64,000 nt of DNA from Botryobacter ruber. Its GTDB lineage: Bacteria; Bacteroidota; Bacteroidia; Cytophagales; Hymenobacteraceae. Every line of letters starts with the position of its first letter. Within the stretch, counting starts at the first letter, position 1. The notes under the pieces were generated by a model that was given only the letters and a program-made list of their open reading frames with translations, made no database searches and was not told the origin of the DNA. The DNA lies in NCBI RefSeq assembly GCF_003347595.2, contig NZ_QCZK02000016.1, positions 1 through 64,000 on the forward strand, given 5' to 3'. Shown one piece after another: positions 35,281 through 45,600 of this stretch. The translations under genes were made by a program, and so were the position numbers.

Positions 35281-35310
35281 GCTGCTCCTGCCACCATAGC
35301 CACTGCTGCT
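35281..35310 (+). repeat. 30-bp intergenic repeat inside the nrt cluster
   Basis: GCTCCTGCCACCATAGCC followed by ACTGCTGCT. It lies between nrtB and the ATPase gene, within what should be one transcript, and in the same direction as the genes. Confidence 0.75.
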
Positions 35311-35402
35311 ACTAAAACTGCTACCGGGACAGGTAAAATTCCGGTGCATCCGGTGCGGGGGCCGGCCGTTGAATTATTTATTAACATTAAATTTTGAAGC
35401 TT

Positions 35403-36227
35403 ATGTACTTAGAGATAAACGACCTGGAAATAGCCTTCGCAACGCCCAAAGGCAAATTTGTAGCAGTAAAGAATGTGAACCTGGAGATAGAAAAAGGCGA
35501 AATCATATCCATCATCGGCCACTCGGGCTGCGGAAAGTCTACCATCATGAATGCCATCGGCGGCATGCTGACGCCGACCAACGGCTCTGTCACCATCAAC
35601 AAAGTACCGGTAAAAGGCCCGGGCCCGGACCGCGGAATTGTTTTCCAGAACTACTCGCTGCTGCCCTGGCTGTCGGTGTACCAGAACATTTACGAAGCCG
35701 TAGATGCCGCCCTGACCGACAAAACAAAAGAGGAGAAAAAAGCGATTGTAGAAAAATACATCAACATGGTGGGGCTGTCGGCGCACCGCGAGAAGCTGCC
35801 GCGCCAGATTTCGGGCGGGATGAAGCAACGGGTAGCCATTGCCCGCGCCTTCGCCATCAACCCCGACATCCTGCTGCTCGACGAGCCCTTTGGCGCCCTA
35901 GATGCCCTTACCAAAGGCTCCATGCACCTGGAACTGCTCAAGCTCTGGAACCTCGAGAACCAAAGCAAAACCATCGTCATGGTAACCCACGACATCGAGG
36001 AAGCGCTCTTCCTTTCGGACCGCATTGTGGTCATGAGCAACGGACCGGCTGCTACCATCCGCGAGATTGAAGACGTGCACCTGCCACGCCCCCGCAACAA
36101 AAAGGACATCGTCGGCATGCCCGAATACAAAACCATCCGCGAACGCCTGCTGAGCCTGCTCATGGATAAAGTAGAGATTGACGATACCGATTTCTACAAA
36201 GGGAAGAAAGTGGCGGCTGTTGCGTAA
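35403..36227 (+). CDS. Nitrate-type ABC transporter ATP-binding protein (NrtC/D family)
   Basis: This 274-residue ATPase has Walker A GHSGCGKST, the Q-loop FQNYSLLPWLSV, signature SGGMKQRVAIARA and Walker B LLLDEPFGALDALT. It lacks the NrtA-like C-terminal extension found in NrtC, so it resembles NrtD. The chosen start is ATG at 35403 (MYLEINDLEIAF), since the longer frame starts with TTG. It ends the importer cluster, followed by a very strong terminator palindrome. Confidence 0.9.
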   Translation: MYLEINDLEIAFATPKGKFVAVKNVNLEIEKGEIISIIGHSGCGKSTIMNAIGGMLTPTNGSVTINKVPVKGPGPDRGIVFQNYSLLPWLSVYQNIYEAVDAALTDKTKEEKKAIVEKYINMVGLSAHREKLPRQISGGMKQRVAIARAFAINPDILLLDEPFGALDALTKGSMHLELLKLWNLENQSKTIVMVTHDIEEALFLSDRIVVMSNGPAATIREIEDVHLPRPRNKKDIVGMPEYKTIRERLLSLLMDKVEIDDTDFYKGKKVAAVA

Positions 36228-36253
36228 GCTGTGGTACCTGGACCGTTTCCCCC

Positions 36254-36282
36254 AAGACCTGCCGGCCGGCAGGTCTTTTTTT
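36254..36282 (+). terminator. Terminator of the nrt cluster
   Basis: A perfect 24-nt palindrome AAGACCTGCCGG/CCGGCAGGTCTT is followed by a T run, about 26 bp after the ATPase stop. It stands directly before another copy of the 30-bp repeat at 36284. Confidence 0.9.
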
Positions 36283-36283
36283 T

Positions 36284-36312
36284 GCAGCAGCAGCCACCAT
36301 TCCCGCTGCAGC
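36284..36312 (+). repeat. 30-bp intergenic repeat, forward copy
   Basis: GCAGCAGCAGCCACCATTCC followed by CGCTGCAGC, directly after the terminator of the nrt cluster. The rest of the gap to 36606 is AT-rich and shows no gene. Confidence 0.7.
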
Positions 36313-36606
36313 TACGTTAATAGAAACATGTTTTGTCTCCTGTAACAGAAGCAGAAGGCAACTATGGGTGTTACGATGCATAGCAGGACTAAAAAATCAT
36401 TTAATATCCTACTTTACCTTTGTTTCAAAAAAAAACAAGCCCTACTTTCCTTAAAATATTTAAATTTACCGAACTAAAAATCCTGATTAAGAGTAAACAA
36501 TCTGTGTGATAACAACAAAGCAGGCGCAGGAAATGCAGGTGGTGAAGTTATTAATCTCCCATACTATCATACCCCAGGCAGGCATTGCGGATAATCAGCT
36601 AAATTT

Positions 36607-37056
36607 ATGGTACTACATTGGGACAAGCTTGTAAAGTTTAATTATGCAGCCGGGCAGGATGTGCTATACGTAGAAACACTGGACCAGCGCGAAATATATG
36701 CCCCGGACATACAAAGTATTAACACTGCTATCAGCAACTGTGCAGCTGAGCATAAAATACAGCACCTGCTGATTGATTTAAGCAAAAACACGTTGCTGCT
36801 GACAGAAACAGAATTTAAAGCAGCCATGGCACAACTTGCCATCGGCCTGTTACCTTCAGCACTGAAAAAAGTAGCCCGTATAAAATCGAAAAATCCGGAG
36901 CGGGAGCGCATGATGGAGCGGGTGCTGCTCGAAATTCAGGAAGTAATTAAACTCCCCCTGGAATTCAGAAATTTTGCCGACAGAACAGAAGCTTTATGCT
37001 GGCTGCTCAATATCCCTTACGAAACCACCCCTGCTGATGCTGAACCACAACTTTAA
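36607..37056 (+). CDS. Hypothetical protein, STAS/SpoIIAA-like
   Basis: This 149-residue soluble protein has no signal peptide. The pattern VLYVETLDQREIY, then QHLLIDLSKNTLLLTETEFKAAM, resembles the STAS/SpoIIAA-like fold seen in small regulatory or lipid-binding proteins of Bacteroidota. Function is unknown. It stands alone between the nrt cluster and the lyases. Confidence 0.65.
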   Translation: MVLHWDKLVKFNYAAGQDVLYVETLDQREIYAPDIQSINTAISNCAAEHKIQHLLIDLSKNTLLLTETEFKAAMAQLAIGLLPSALKKVARIKSKNPERERMMERVLLEIQEVIKLPLEFRNFADRTEALCWLLNIPYETTPADAEPQL

Positions 37057-37084
37057 TGTTTTCTCAGGCAAACATTTTCCTGTA

Positions 37085-37120
37085 GCAGAGGAGCAGCGGC
37101 TGTGGTGGCAGGTGCAGCAG
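37085..37120 (-). repeat. 30-bp intergenic repeat, reverse copy
   Basis: GGCTGTGGTGGCAGGTGCAG core. It lies between the convergent 3' ends of the STAS-like gene and the large lyase gene. Confidence 0.75.
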
Positions 37121-37197
37121 AACTAAAACAGCAAAACAAGCCGCCTGCCACGGAAAAAACACTTGTGCGCTGGCACTACGTGGTACCGTTACAAAAA

Positions 37198-37232
37198 AAA
37201 GCGGTGCAGCCCTGGGGCTGCACCGCTTTTTT
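37198..37232 (-). terminator. Terminator of the large lyase gene
   Basis: A 12-bp GC-rich stem (37201-37212 with 37215-37226) has A and T runs on its flanks and lies 20 bp past the lyase stop on the minus strand. Confidence 0.85.
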
Positions 37233-37246
37233 GCTTCTGTTTCCGG

Positions 37247-40200
37247 TTACCGCTGGATAATAATGCGGTTGGTAATCACTTCTCCTTCGGTCAGGAGTTT
37301 GATCAGGTAGACACCGGAGGTGTAGTTGCTTGCATCCAGCTGGTGCTGAAACGGCTTATTCGCTTCGGCTTTGCCGGTGGCTACTACTTTCACCAGAGCC
37401 CCTTTCAGGTCGTAAATTTCGAGCGTGTAGCTGCCATCCTGCACCAGCGTAAACGCGATGGTAACTGTCTCAGACACTGGGTTCGGATAAGCAGTGAGCG
37501 CTGTTTTCTCCAGCTGCGCAGCCCGTTTCACCACACCGGTATACACATAGTCGGCAGTACAGCCGCCAAGCCGGCAGCCATGCGCCAGGTGCTCCGCCAC
37601 AGAAGAGGCCTCAATGCAAATCTCTTCGCCGAAATGGCACATCACCAGTTTATCCAGGTTTTTGCCGCAACGCGGATCTATCACCGTAACGGTTACTTCT
37701 GCTGTAGCCGTACAGCCAAACTCATTCGTAGCGGTTACCACGAAGGTGTAGATTCCTGCGCTAACAGGCGTAAACACCGGATTAGCCGCTGCTGCATCGC
37801 TTAAACCTGCCGCCAGGCTCCAGTTGTACGTGGTAGCGTTGGCAGCTGACGTTGCATTAGATGCCGTAAGTGTTACTTTCTGCGCACCATAACCCAGGAA
37901 GATGGTATTGCCATCGCCGCCGGTAAAGGTGTTGTCGGTGCGGCTAACGGCAATAGCTGGCGCTGGTACAGCACCCACTACTGTTACGGTAGCCGTAGCG
38001 GTAGAAACAAGGCCACTGTTGTCAGTTACCGTTAAGGTCACTTCGTTTTCGCCAATGTTGGAGCAGTCGAAAGAGGTTTTGCTCAGCACCAGCGACTGAA
38101 TACCAAAGGCATCGGAGCTGCCGTTGTCGACATCCTGCGCTGTTACGGAAGCAGTACCACCTGCCAGGGTGACGGTAACATCTTTAGCCAGGGCAAGCGG
38201 CTTCACGACATCTTCAATCGTAAACGACCAGACATCACCGGTTGCTACTTCACCGTCACGCACGGCATCCACGCGCCAGAAATAGGTTGGGGTGTCGTGG
38301 CTTTCAGGAAGTGCATAAGCAGGTGCCGCCAGGCCGGAAGCCAGCAGCTGCAGGTTGTCTGCCGAAGTGCCGGTATACAGGTGGTAGGTCTGCGCCTGCC
38401 CCGTCCAGTTCAGTGCCATATTTGCCGCATCTACTTTTGCAGCGCCGTTGGCTGGTGCAGGATTGGCTGCTTTGGCCACCAAGGGGCTGCCACTGTACAA
38501 AGTCTGGATTTCTGTAGCCGAAAGGGCATAGTTGTACAGCCTCACATCGTCCATCAACTTGTTGTAAGGTTTGTTCTCCGGAGAGTTTCCTATTTTCAGC
38601 GCATCCGACTTGCCAATGGTGTTCGTTCCATCCGCTTTAGAATTGGCTAACACGCCGTCAATATAAATCCGGAGCTGCTTTGTTTCCGTGTCCCGAACAG
38701 CGATAATATGCTTCCAGGTGTCTTTAAAGAGATTAAAGTTATTTGATCCGTTTACCGCTACCGATACATCTGTTTTAGTGATGCCATCGTCGATAGCAAA
38801 AAACATGCTTCCGTTCTTCAACTGAATGCCATACCATTTGCCGGTAGTTGCTTCAAATGTGCCTTTGTGCAGGAGGTAAGTATCAATGGTAGAAGAAGCG
38901 CCTGGCATTTTCACCCACATAGAAATAGTAAAGGAATTCTGATCGAGCAACACATGGCTGGCATTTGGCACCACAACAGCACCCGTAGAGGCTGGTGTAC
39001 CGAAGTTGAGGCCACCTCCGAACTTGCCATCGGCTGTCCATACAGCATTGCTCATTCCTGAAAGCGAGCCGTTGTGCTTAAAGTTGCTGTTATCGGCGGC
39101 AACCGTTCCGGTCGTTTCGTCCAGTTTCCAGTGGCCCACCATGCCTTTCGGGTTGCCGGTTCTGAACGACCAGATATCACCTGTTGTGGTTCCGCCATCA
39201 CCCTCAGCTATTACCTGCCAGAAGTAAGTTGTATTCGCGTCCAGATCCTGCAGCTGGTAAGTAGCCGCGTTCAGCGGCACATCTGCTATAAAGGCCATGT
39301 TATCTTTGTCGGTGCCCGCATACAGTTTGTAGCTGTTGGTCTTGATGCCGCCTTTCCACGAAAGACTTACCTTGTCGAAACCTTCCACCAATTCGTTGTT
39401 GGCCAGCGATGGCTCGTAAGGTTTTATTGGCGTTGGTTCGGTGTGGTAGAGCTCCAGCACCTGCTGTGGTGTAAGGCTGTAGTTAAATAGCTTCAGTTCA
39501 TCCAGCATGCCTTTGTAGGGCGCAGGTTGATTGGTGGTGGCCAGAAATTCCAGCTCTCCGATATTACCCACCACCAGCGCACTGGCTTCGCCGATACCGA
39601 ATTTCGCTTTCGTAATCGTCTGGTCTTTCACAAACACGCCGTTGCGGTAGAGCTGCAGTTTATTTGTAGCCACATCCCGGATTACCACCACGTGCACCCA
39701 CTCATTTGTAAAGAAGGGCGTACCATCGGCCTGCAGTTCGTCTTTACCGCCGCCGAGCGCTTCGCTGTCATCGTCAATGGCAAAGCGGATCTGCTTGTTT
39801 TTGAACTCGATGTCGAAGCGTTTCCCGGTGGCGCCCGTGGCGGCGTTGCGGGTAATGGAGCCTTTGCACAGCAGGTAAGCACTGGTGTTGTTATCCTGCG
39901 GCAACAACGAAACAGGCGCTTTCATCCAGAACGAGATGGCGAAAGAGTTTTTATCGAGCCACAGCTGGTCCTGGTGCGGAATGCTTACCACGTACATATT
40001 CGTGCTGGCAGTAGCAAAGTCGATGGCGCCGTTTACCTTACCGGCCACCCGGATGCTCTGGTCGTCGTCATCGAGGCCCAGCACGCCGTGGTTCTCGTAT
40101 TCCGACTGGTCGCTGATCAGGGTGCCTTCGTCAGCGGTTTCGTCGAAGCCCCAATGGCCTACCATGCCTGCCGGGAAGTTGCGGGTGGTTCTGAAGGACC

Positions 40201-42169
40201 AGACATTTCCTTCGGTTGTTCCTTTGGCATTCACGGCATTGATGCGCCAGTAGTAGGTGGCATTTTCGATCAGACCTGTAACCGAGAAGGAAGGAGCCGC
40301 CACATAGGCAACTTCCCCTCTTTTGGTAAGGCTGACAGGGTCGGCACCAACATATACTTCGTACTTGGTGGTGTTGCTGCTGCCCGTCCATTTTACGGTA
40401 AGCGCTCCGTTTGTTAACTCGGCATACTGGTAGCCGTTGGCCGGCGATGGCGAAGCAGCTAAAGCAGGTGCAGTAGCAATAGGAGGCGTCAGGACAGAAG
40501 CGACTGTGCTGTAAGTAGAGGCTTCGGTCGCGTTTACTGCCTGTAAGCGGTAGTAGTAGGTTTTGTTCGGTACCAGGCCCGCATTGTCGGTATAAGCGGT
40601 AGCGTTAGCGGCAGCCTGTGCTATAACGGTAAAGGTGGTGCCGTTTTCGGAGCGCTCCAGTACAAAATGATCCTCGTTATCGGAATTGTCTTTCCACTTA
40701 ACGATTACCTGGCTGTTTGGCGCAGGCAATTCACTGGAAGTAGCGGTTAAGGTAATGGCAGTAGGCGCATTTACAAAAGCAGGCGGCGGTGTTTCGATGA
40801 GCGAGTTTATGTATACCTCGATGTTGAGGTATTCCGGCTGTGTGGCGCTGAAGGCAACGGCATCCGCTTTATCGTTTTTGTTCAGGCCGTGGGCATCTTC
40901 CCAGGCATCAGGCATACCATCTTTGTCAGTATCCAGCGGAGCCGGCGCATTAAATACTTCGCCTAAGCCACCGTTGGTAAATGGCAGGTCCGTCTCCCGG
41001 TACGCGTACATTCCCTGTGTGCCCTTCGATGCTACCTCGTCTATCAGCAGCTGGTCTACCTGGTCGCGGCGCGGATAACTGGCACCTACGTTCTGGATGA
41101 TGTACTCGTAGGCCTGCGCTGCCGTCATGGCAGGGTTAGCTGCCGGATAAGCAAAAGGCTGTGATTTAAAGCTGCCTTCCTCAATGCCCGGGTAACCGGT
41201 AGCATTGTACGGCACCAGCGCACCATCCAGCGCCCCGTTTTTGTTGTTATCGAAGTAGTTACCGGCGCCATAGAGGTAGAAGCTGCCCGTACCCCTCGAA
41301 AATGGTGTAGAAACGCTTGGAAGTGTCAGCGGACCGCTTACAAAGTAGTTGTTGATGATGTTCACTTCCGAAACGCCCGAAGAGCCACCCATAATGTAAG
41401 CATCGCCGCTAACCGAATGGCCATAGGTGTTGCCGTAGTTGCCCCAGTTATACACCACGTTATTTACGAACTCGTTCACCCCCTTCACCTTCGGGTTACG
41501 GGTTTTGTTCGAGATGTAGAGGTTCTTGAGTAAGCTCACCTTGCCGCCGTCCGGTGTCTGGATCAGGCCGCCTGCCGAATGGTTTTCGCGGTGCAGGCCC
41601 TGCCCGATAATGGAATTCTGGATGGTGATATTATCCGGAGCCGTACCTTTGCTGTCCCAGTTGATGGAGAAAACCTCATCCATGCCCCAGGTAATGGACA
41701 TGTGGTCGAAAATCATGTTGGAACCGTTAGACAAACCGGAAGCATCTTTGCCCGAGTTGCCGGTAGCACCCAAGCGGATGCGCAGGTAGCGGCTGATGGA
41801 GTTGCTGGCCCCGCTATAGGTAACGCGCTTGTTAAAAAACACGATCCCGTCGCCGGGAGCCGTTTGCCCGGCAATGGTTACATTAGGCGACACCACCACA
41901 TCGGAGGCCAGGTTCACGATACCGCCCACCGCAAATACCACAACCCGACCAGGCTTGCTTACCGCATCGCGGAAAGAACCTGTGCCGCTGTCGTTGAGGT
42001 TGGTTACAATGTACACTTCACGGGTGGCCGAAGCACGGGCTCCCTGGGCAAAACGGCCAAAGCCTTCTGCACCCGGAAAGGCCAGCGTCTGGGCCTGCAG
42101 GTGGTGGCTGCCAAACAAAAGCAGTACTGCTCCTAAACAGTACCTGAGTTTAGTTTTAAGGTTAAACAT
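37247..42169 (-). CDS. Secreted pectate-lyase-like multidomain protein with type IX tail
   Basis: A 1640-residue exported protein. Signal peptide about 1-26. A polysaccharide-lyase family 1-like beta-helix covers about 28-370 (AFPGAEGFGRFAQGARA, TVAGQTAPGDGIVFFN-like, MIFDHMSITWGMDEVFSIN). Then a calcium-type DTDKDGMPDAWEDAHG motif, fibronectin-III-like and two LamG-like domains (around 680-890 and 1000-1190), Ig/PKD-like parts, a Cys/His-rich segment (from Cys1501), and a type IX sorting tail from about 1558 (TAYPNPVSETVT) to the end. It probably degrades pectin-like polysaccharide outside the cell. The second lyase gene upstream is a close shorter copy. Confidence 0.88.
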   Translation of the reverse strand: MFNLKTKLRYCLGAVLLLFGSHHLQAQTLAFPGAEGFGRFAQGARASATREVYIVTNLNDSGTGSFRDAVSKPGRVVVFAVGGIVNLASDVVVSPNVTIAGQTAPGDGIVFFNKRVTYSGASNSISRYLRIRLGATGNSGKDASGLSNGSNMIFDHMSITWGMDEVFSINWDSKGTAPDNITIQNSIIGQGLHRENHSAGGLIQTPDGGKVSLLKNLYISNKTRNPKVKGVNEFVNNVVYNWGNYGNTYGHSVSGDAYIMGGSSGVSEVNIINNYFVSGPLTLPSVSTPFSRGTGSFYLYGAGNYFDNNKNGALDGALVPYNATGYPGIEEGSFKSQPFAYPAANPAMTAAQAYEYIIQNVGASYPRRDQVDQLLIDEVASKGTQGMYAYRETDLPFTNGGLGEVFNAPAPLDTDKDGMPDAWEDAHGLNKNDKADAVAFSATQPEYLNIEVYINSLIETPPPAFVNAPTAITLTATSSELPAPNSQVIVKWKDNSDNEDHFVLERSENGTTFTVIAQAAANATAYTDNAGLVPNKTYYYRLQAVNATEASTYSTVASVLTPPIATAPALAASPSPANGYQYAELTNGALTVKWTGSSNTTKYEVYVGADPVSLTKRGEVAYVAAPSFSVTGLIENATYYWRINAVNAKGTTEGNVWSFRTTRNFPAGMVGHWGFDETADEGTLISDQSEYENHGVLGLDDDDQSIRVAGKVNGAIDFATASTNMYVVSIPHQDQLWLDKNSFAISFWMKAPVSLLPQDNNTSAYLLCKGSITRNAATGATGKRFDIEFKNKQIRFAIDDDSEALGGGKDELQADGTPFFTNEWVHVVVIRDVATNKLQLYRNGVFVKDQTITKAKFGIGEASALVVGNIGELEFLATTNQPAPYKGMLDELKLFNYSLTPQQVLELYHTEPTPIKPYEPSLANNELVEGFDKVSLSWKGGIKTNSYKLYAGTDKDNMAFIADVPLNAATYQLQDLDANTTYFWQVIAEGDGGTTTGDIWSFRTGNPKGMVGHWKLDETTGTVAADNSNFKHNGSLSGMSNAVWTADGKFGGGLNFGTPASTGAVVVPNASHVLLDQNSFTISMWVKMPGASSTIDTYLLHKGTFEATTGKWYGIQLKNGSMFFAIDDGITKTDVSVAVNGSNNFNLFKDTWKHIIAVRDTETKQLRIYIDGVLANSKADGTNTIGKSDALKIGNSPENKPYNKLMDDVRLYNYALSATEIQTLYSGSPLVAKAANPAPANGAAKVDAANMALNWTGQAQTYHLYTGTSADNLQLLASGLAAPAYALPESHDTPTYFWRVDAVRDGEVATGDVWSFTIEDVVKPLALAKDVTVTLAGGTASVTAQDVDNGSSDAFGIQSLVLSKTSFDCSNIGENEVTLTVTDNSGLVSTATATVTVVGAVPAPAIAVSRTDNTFTGGDGNTIFLGYGAQKVTLTASNATSAANATTYNWSLAAGLSDAAAANPVFTPVSAGIYTFVVTATNEFGCTATAEVTVTVIDPRCGKNLDKLVMCHFGEEICIEASSVAEHLAHGCRLGGCTADYVYTGVVKRAAQLEKTALTAYPNPVSETVTIAFTLVQDGSYTLEIYDLKGALVKVVATGKAEANKPFQHQLDASNYTSGVYLIKLLTEGEVITNRIIIQR

Positions 42170-42260
42170 AATTGAAGTTTGTAAAGTGAAACATGAACGA
42201 CATTTTTATGAGTGAAGAATAAATAACTAAAAACAGATTCTTTTGCACCTGCCATTCAAC

Positions 42261-42288
42261 TGCACCAGCCACCACAGCCACTGCTCCT
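42261..42288 (+). repeat. 30-bp intergenic repeat, forward copy with a nearby fragment
   Basis: TGCACCAGCCACCACAGCC followed by ACTGCTCC. A truncated partial copy starts at 42244. It lies between the two lyase genes, in a 496 bp gap without another gene. Confidence 0.65.
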
Positions 42289-42620
42289 TCGTGCTGTGAA
42301 AAAGGAGGGTTGCGGCTGTGCTTTGCGCTTCAGGATGCGGCACAGAACAGCCCACCACCTTCTGCGCAGTGAAACATCAGGTAACTATTAAACCACAAGG
42401 CAGGCAACGCCTTACTTGTCGCACAGGAAAACAAAACCGGAAAAATGAATAAAGAAATCAGAGGGTATTCTTACCGTCATACACCTTCCGCCACAGGAGG
42501 CATAGTATAGTATAACAGTATCAGGAAAAGAGTAAAGTACAGAACAGCCTGTAAGGAAATTCGGATGTAAGCGGGCAGCTGCTTTCCTGTACTTTGTAAA
42601 AATATCTGTAAAAGTATTTT

Positions 42621-42651
42621 AAAAGCCCCGGGCAGACATCCCGGGGCTTTT
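42621..42651 (-). terminator. Terminator of the shorter lyase gene
   Basis: A 12-bp stem AAAAGCCCCGGG/CCCGGGGCTTTT with a 7-nt loop, 15 bp after the lyase stop on the minus strand. Confidence 0.9.
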
Positions 42652-42665
42652 AGCTTATGTTATAA

Positions 42666-45600
42666 TTAGCGCTGGATAATAATGCGGTTGGTAATCACTT
42701 CTCCTTCGGTCAGGAGTTTGATCAGGTAGACACCGGAGGTGTAGTTGCTTGCATGCAGCTGGTGCCGAAACGGCTTGTTCGCTTCGGCTTTGCCGGTGGC
42801 TACCACTTTCACCAGAGCCCCTTTCAGGTCGTACACTTCCAGGGTGTAGTTGCCGGTACGGTTCAGCGTAAACGCAACGGTAGCTTTATCGGAAACCGGG
42901 TTTGGATACGCCGTCAGCCCTGTTTCAGGCGCAAGCACATCGGAGCTGGCACTTAACGGGTTGGCAAACAGGGACGTGATTTCAGCTTCAGAAAGCGCAT
43001 AATTGTAAATTCGCAGTTCATCCAGCATACCCTTGTAAGGAGCAGGCGCTGTAGTAGAAAGGAATTCCAGTTCGCCAATGTTACCGATAATCAGGGCGCT
43101 GGCCTCGCCTATACCTGCGTTTGCTCTTGTAATAGCCTGCGATTTAACCAACGACCCATTGCGGTACACCTGAATCCGGTTAGTTTCTATATTGCGGATT
43201 GCCACCACATGCACCCATTCGTTGTTGAAGAAGGGCGTAGCGTCTGTCTGCAATTCATCTTTGCCGCCGCCACCAGAGTCGTTGTCGTCGTCGATGGCAA
43301 ATCGAAGCTGCCTGTTTTTGAACTCGATGTTAAAGCGTTTCCCGGTAGCGCCGGTTGTGGCATTCCGGATAAACGACCCTTTGGCCAGCAGGTAGGCACT
43401 TGTGTTATTATCGGGCGGCATGATAGAAGCGGGCGCTTTCATCCAGAACGAGAGCGTAAACGAGCTTTTGTTGAGCCACAACTGGTCCTGGTTCGGTACG
43501 CTTACCACGTACATGTCGGTGCGGGCCGTAGCAAAGTCAAGGGCATTGCCTACTTTTCCGGCTACCCTGATGCTGGCATCGTCGTCGTCGAGGCCTAAAA
43601 TACCATGTGCTTCGTAGGGCGACTTATCGGTTACCTGGTTTCCTTGCTCAGCAGTCTCATCGAAACTCCAGTAACCTACCAGACCGGCAGGAATCGACTT
43701 GGAAGTACGGAAGCTCCACACCTGGCCTTCGGCAGAACCTTTGTTGTTGCTGGCATCTATACGCCAGTAGTAAGTAGTGTTCTCCGTCAGCCCGGTAACC
43801 TGGAACGAAGGAGTGGCAGAGTAGGCAACCTCGCCTCGTTTTGTAAGGCTGGCAGGGTCTGATCCAAAGTAAACATCATACTTTTCGGTATTCGTGCTGC
43901 CTGTCCACTTTAAGGTAAGGTTACCTGACTCCGGTTCTGCATACTGAAAATTGTTTCCGGGCGAGGGCGCTGCAGCAGCTTCCGGTGCTGTTGGTATCGG
44001 CGGTGTTTTAACCGATGCAATGGCGCTGTAAGACGACACATCGGTAGCATTCACAGACTTCAGGCGGTAGTAGTAGAGCTTGTTCGGAACAAGGCCTGCA
44101 TTATCGGTATAGGTAGTAACGTTGGCAGCAGGTTGCGCTATCTCGGTAAAGGTAGCACCGTCATCAGACCGCTCCAGCACAAAATGATCTTCGTTGTCGG
44201 AGTTGTCCTGCCAGGTTACAACAATGGTGCTCGCGGGTGCAGGCTCTTCTACCGACGAAGCATTTAAGGTAACGGCTGAAGGAGGTTTGATGAAAACAAC
44301 AGGCGGCGTATCCACGAGCGAGTTTACATACACCTCGATGTTGAGGTACTCCGGATAGGTGGTGTTGAAAGCAACAGCATCTGCCTTATCGTTTTTGTTC
44401 AGGCCGTTGGCATCTTCCCAGGCATCGGGCATACCGTCCTGGTCGGTGTCTGCAGGAGCCGGTGCACCAAACACTTCGCCTAAACCGCCGTTGGCAAGCG
44501 GCAGGTCCGTTTCCCGGTATGCATACATGCCCTGGGTTCCACGGGAGCTCACTTCATTCACCAGCAGCTGATCTACCTGATCGCGACGGGGATAGTTGGC
44601 GCCCACGTTCGTAATAACGTGCTCATACGCTTCCGCCGCCGTAAGGGCAGGGTTGGCTGCCGGATAGGCAAAAGGCTGGGCTCTGAAGCTGCCTGCCTCT
44701 ATTCCCGGATAACCTGTACCGTCATAAGGCACCAGCTCTCCGTCCAGTACTCCGTTCCTGTTATTGTCGAAATAGTTGCCGGCGCCATACATGAAGAAAC
44801 TACCTGTTCCTCTTGAAAAAGGAGTTGTTTTACTCGGCGGTGTCAGCGGACCTCCTACAAAGTAGTTGTTGATGATGTTTACTTCCGACACACCCGAAGA
44901 GCCTCCCATAATGTAGGCATCGCCGCTAACGGTGTGGTTATAGGTGTTGCCGTAGTTACCCCAGTTATACACCACATTGTTCACGAACTCGTTCACGCCC
45001 TTTACCTTCGGGTTACGGGTTTTGTTCGAGATGTAGAGGTTCTTGAGTAAGCTTACCTTGCCGCCGTCCGGTGTCTGGATCAGGCCGCCGGCCGAATGGT
45101 TTTCGCGGTGCAGGCCCTGCCCGATAATGGAATTCTGGATGGTGATGTTATCCGGCGCTGTACCTTTGCTGTCCCAGTTGATGGAGAAAACCTCATCCAT
45201 GCCCCAGGTAATGGACATGTGGTCGAAGATCATATTGGCGCCGTTGGAGATACCGGAAGCGTCTTTGCCTGAGTTGCCGGTGGCGCCCAGGCGGATGCGC
45301 AGGTAACGGCTGATGGTGTTGTTGGAACCGCTGAAGGTGATTCTTTTATTAAAAAACACGATCCCGTCGCCTGGCGCTGTTTGCCCGGCAATAGTTATGT
45401 TCGATGCTACACCAATATCGGACTGCAGGTTAACAATACCCCCCACGGCAAACACGACGATCCGACCAGATTTGCTCACGGCATCGCGGAAAGAACCGGG
45501 GCCGCTGTCGTTGAGGTTGGTTACAACATACACCTCGCGGGTTGCCGCTGCACGGGCACCCTGGGCATAACGTCCAAAGCCTTCTGCGCCAGGAAATGCC

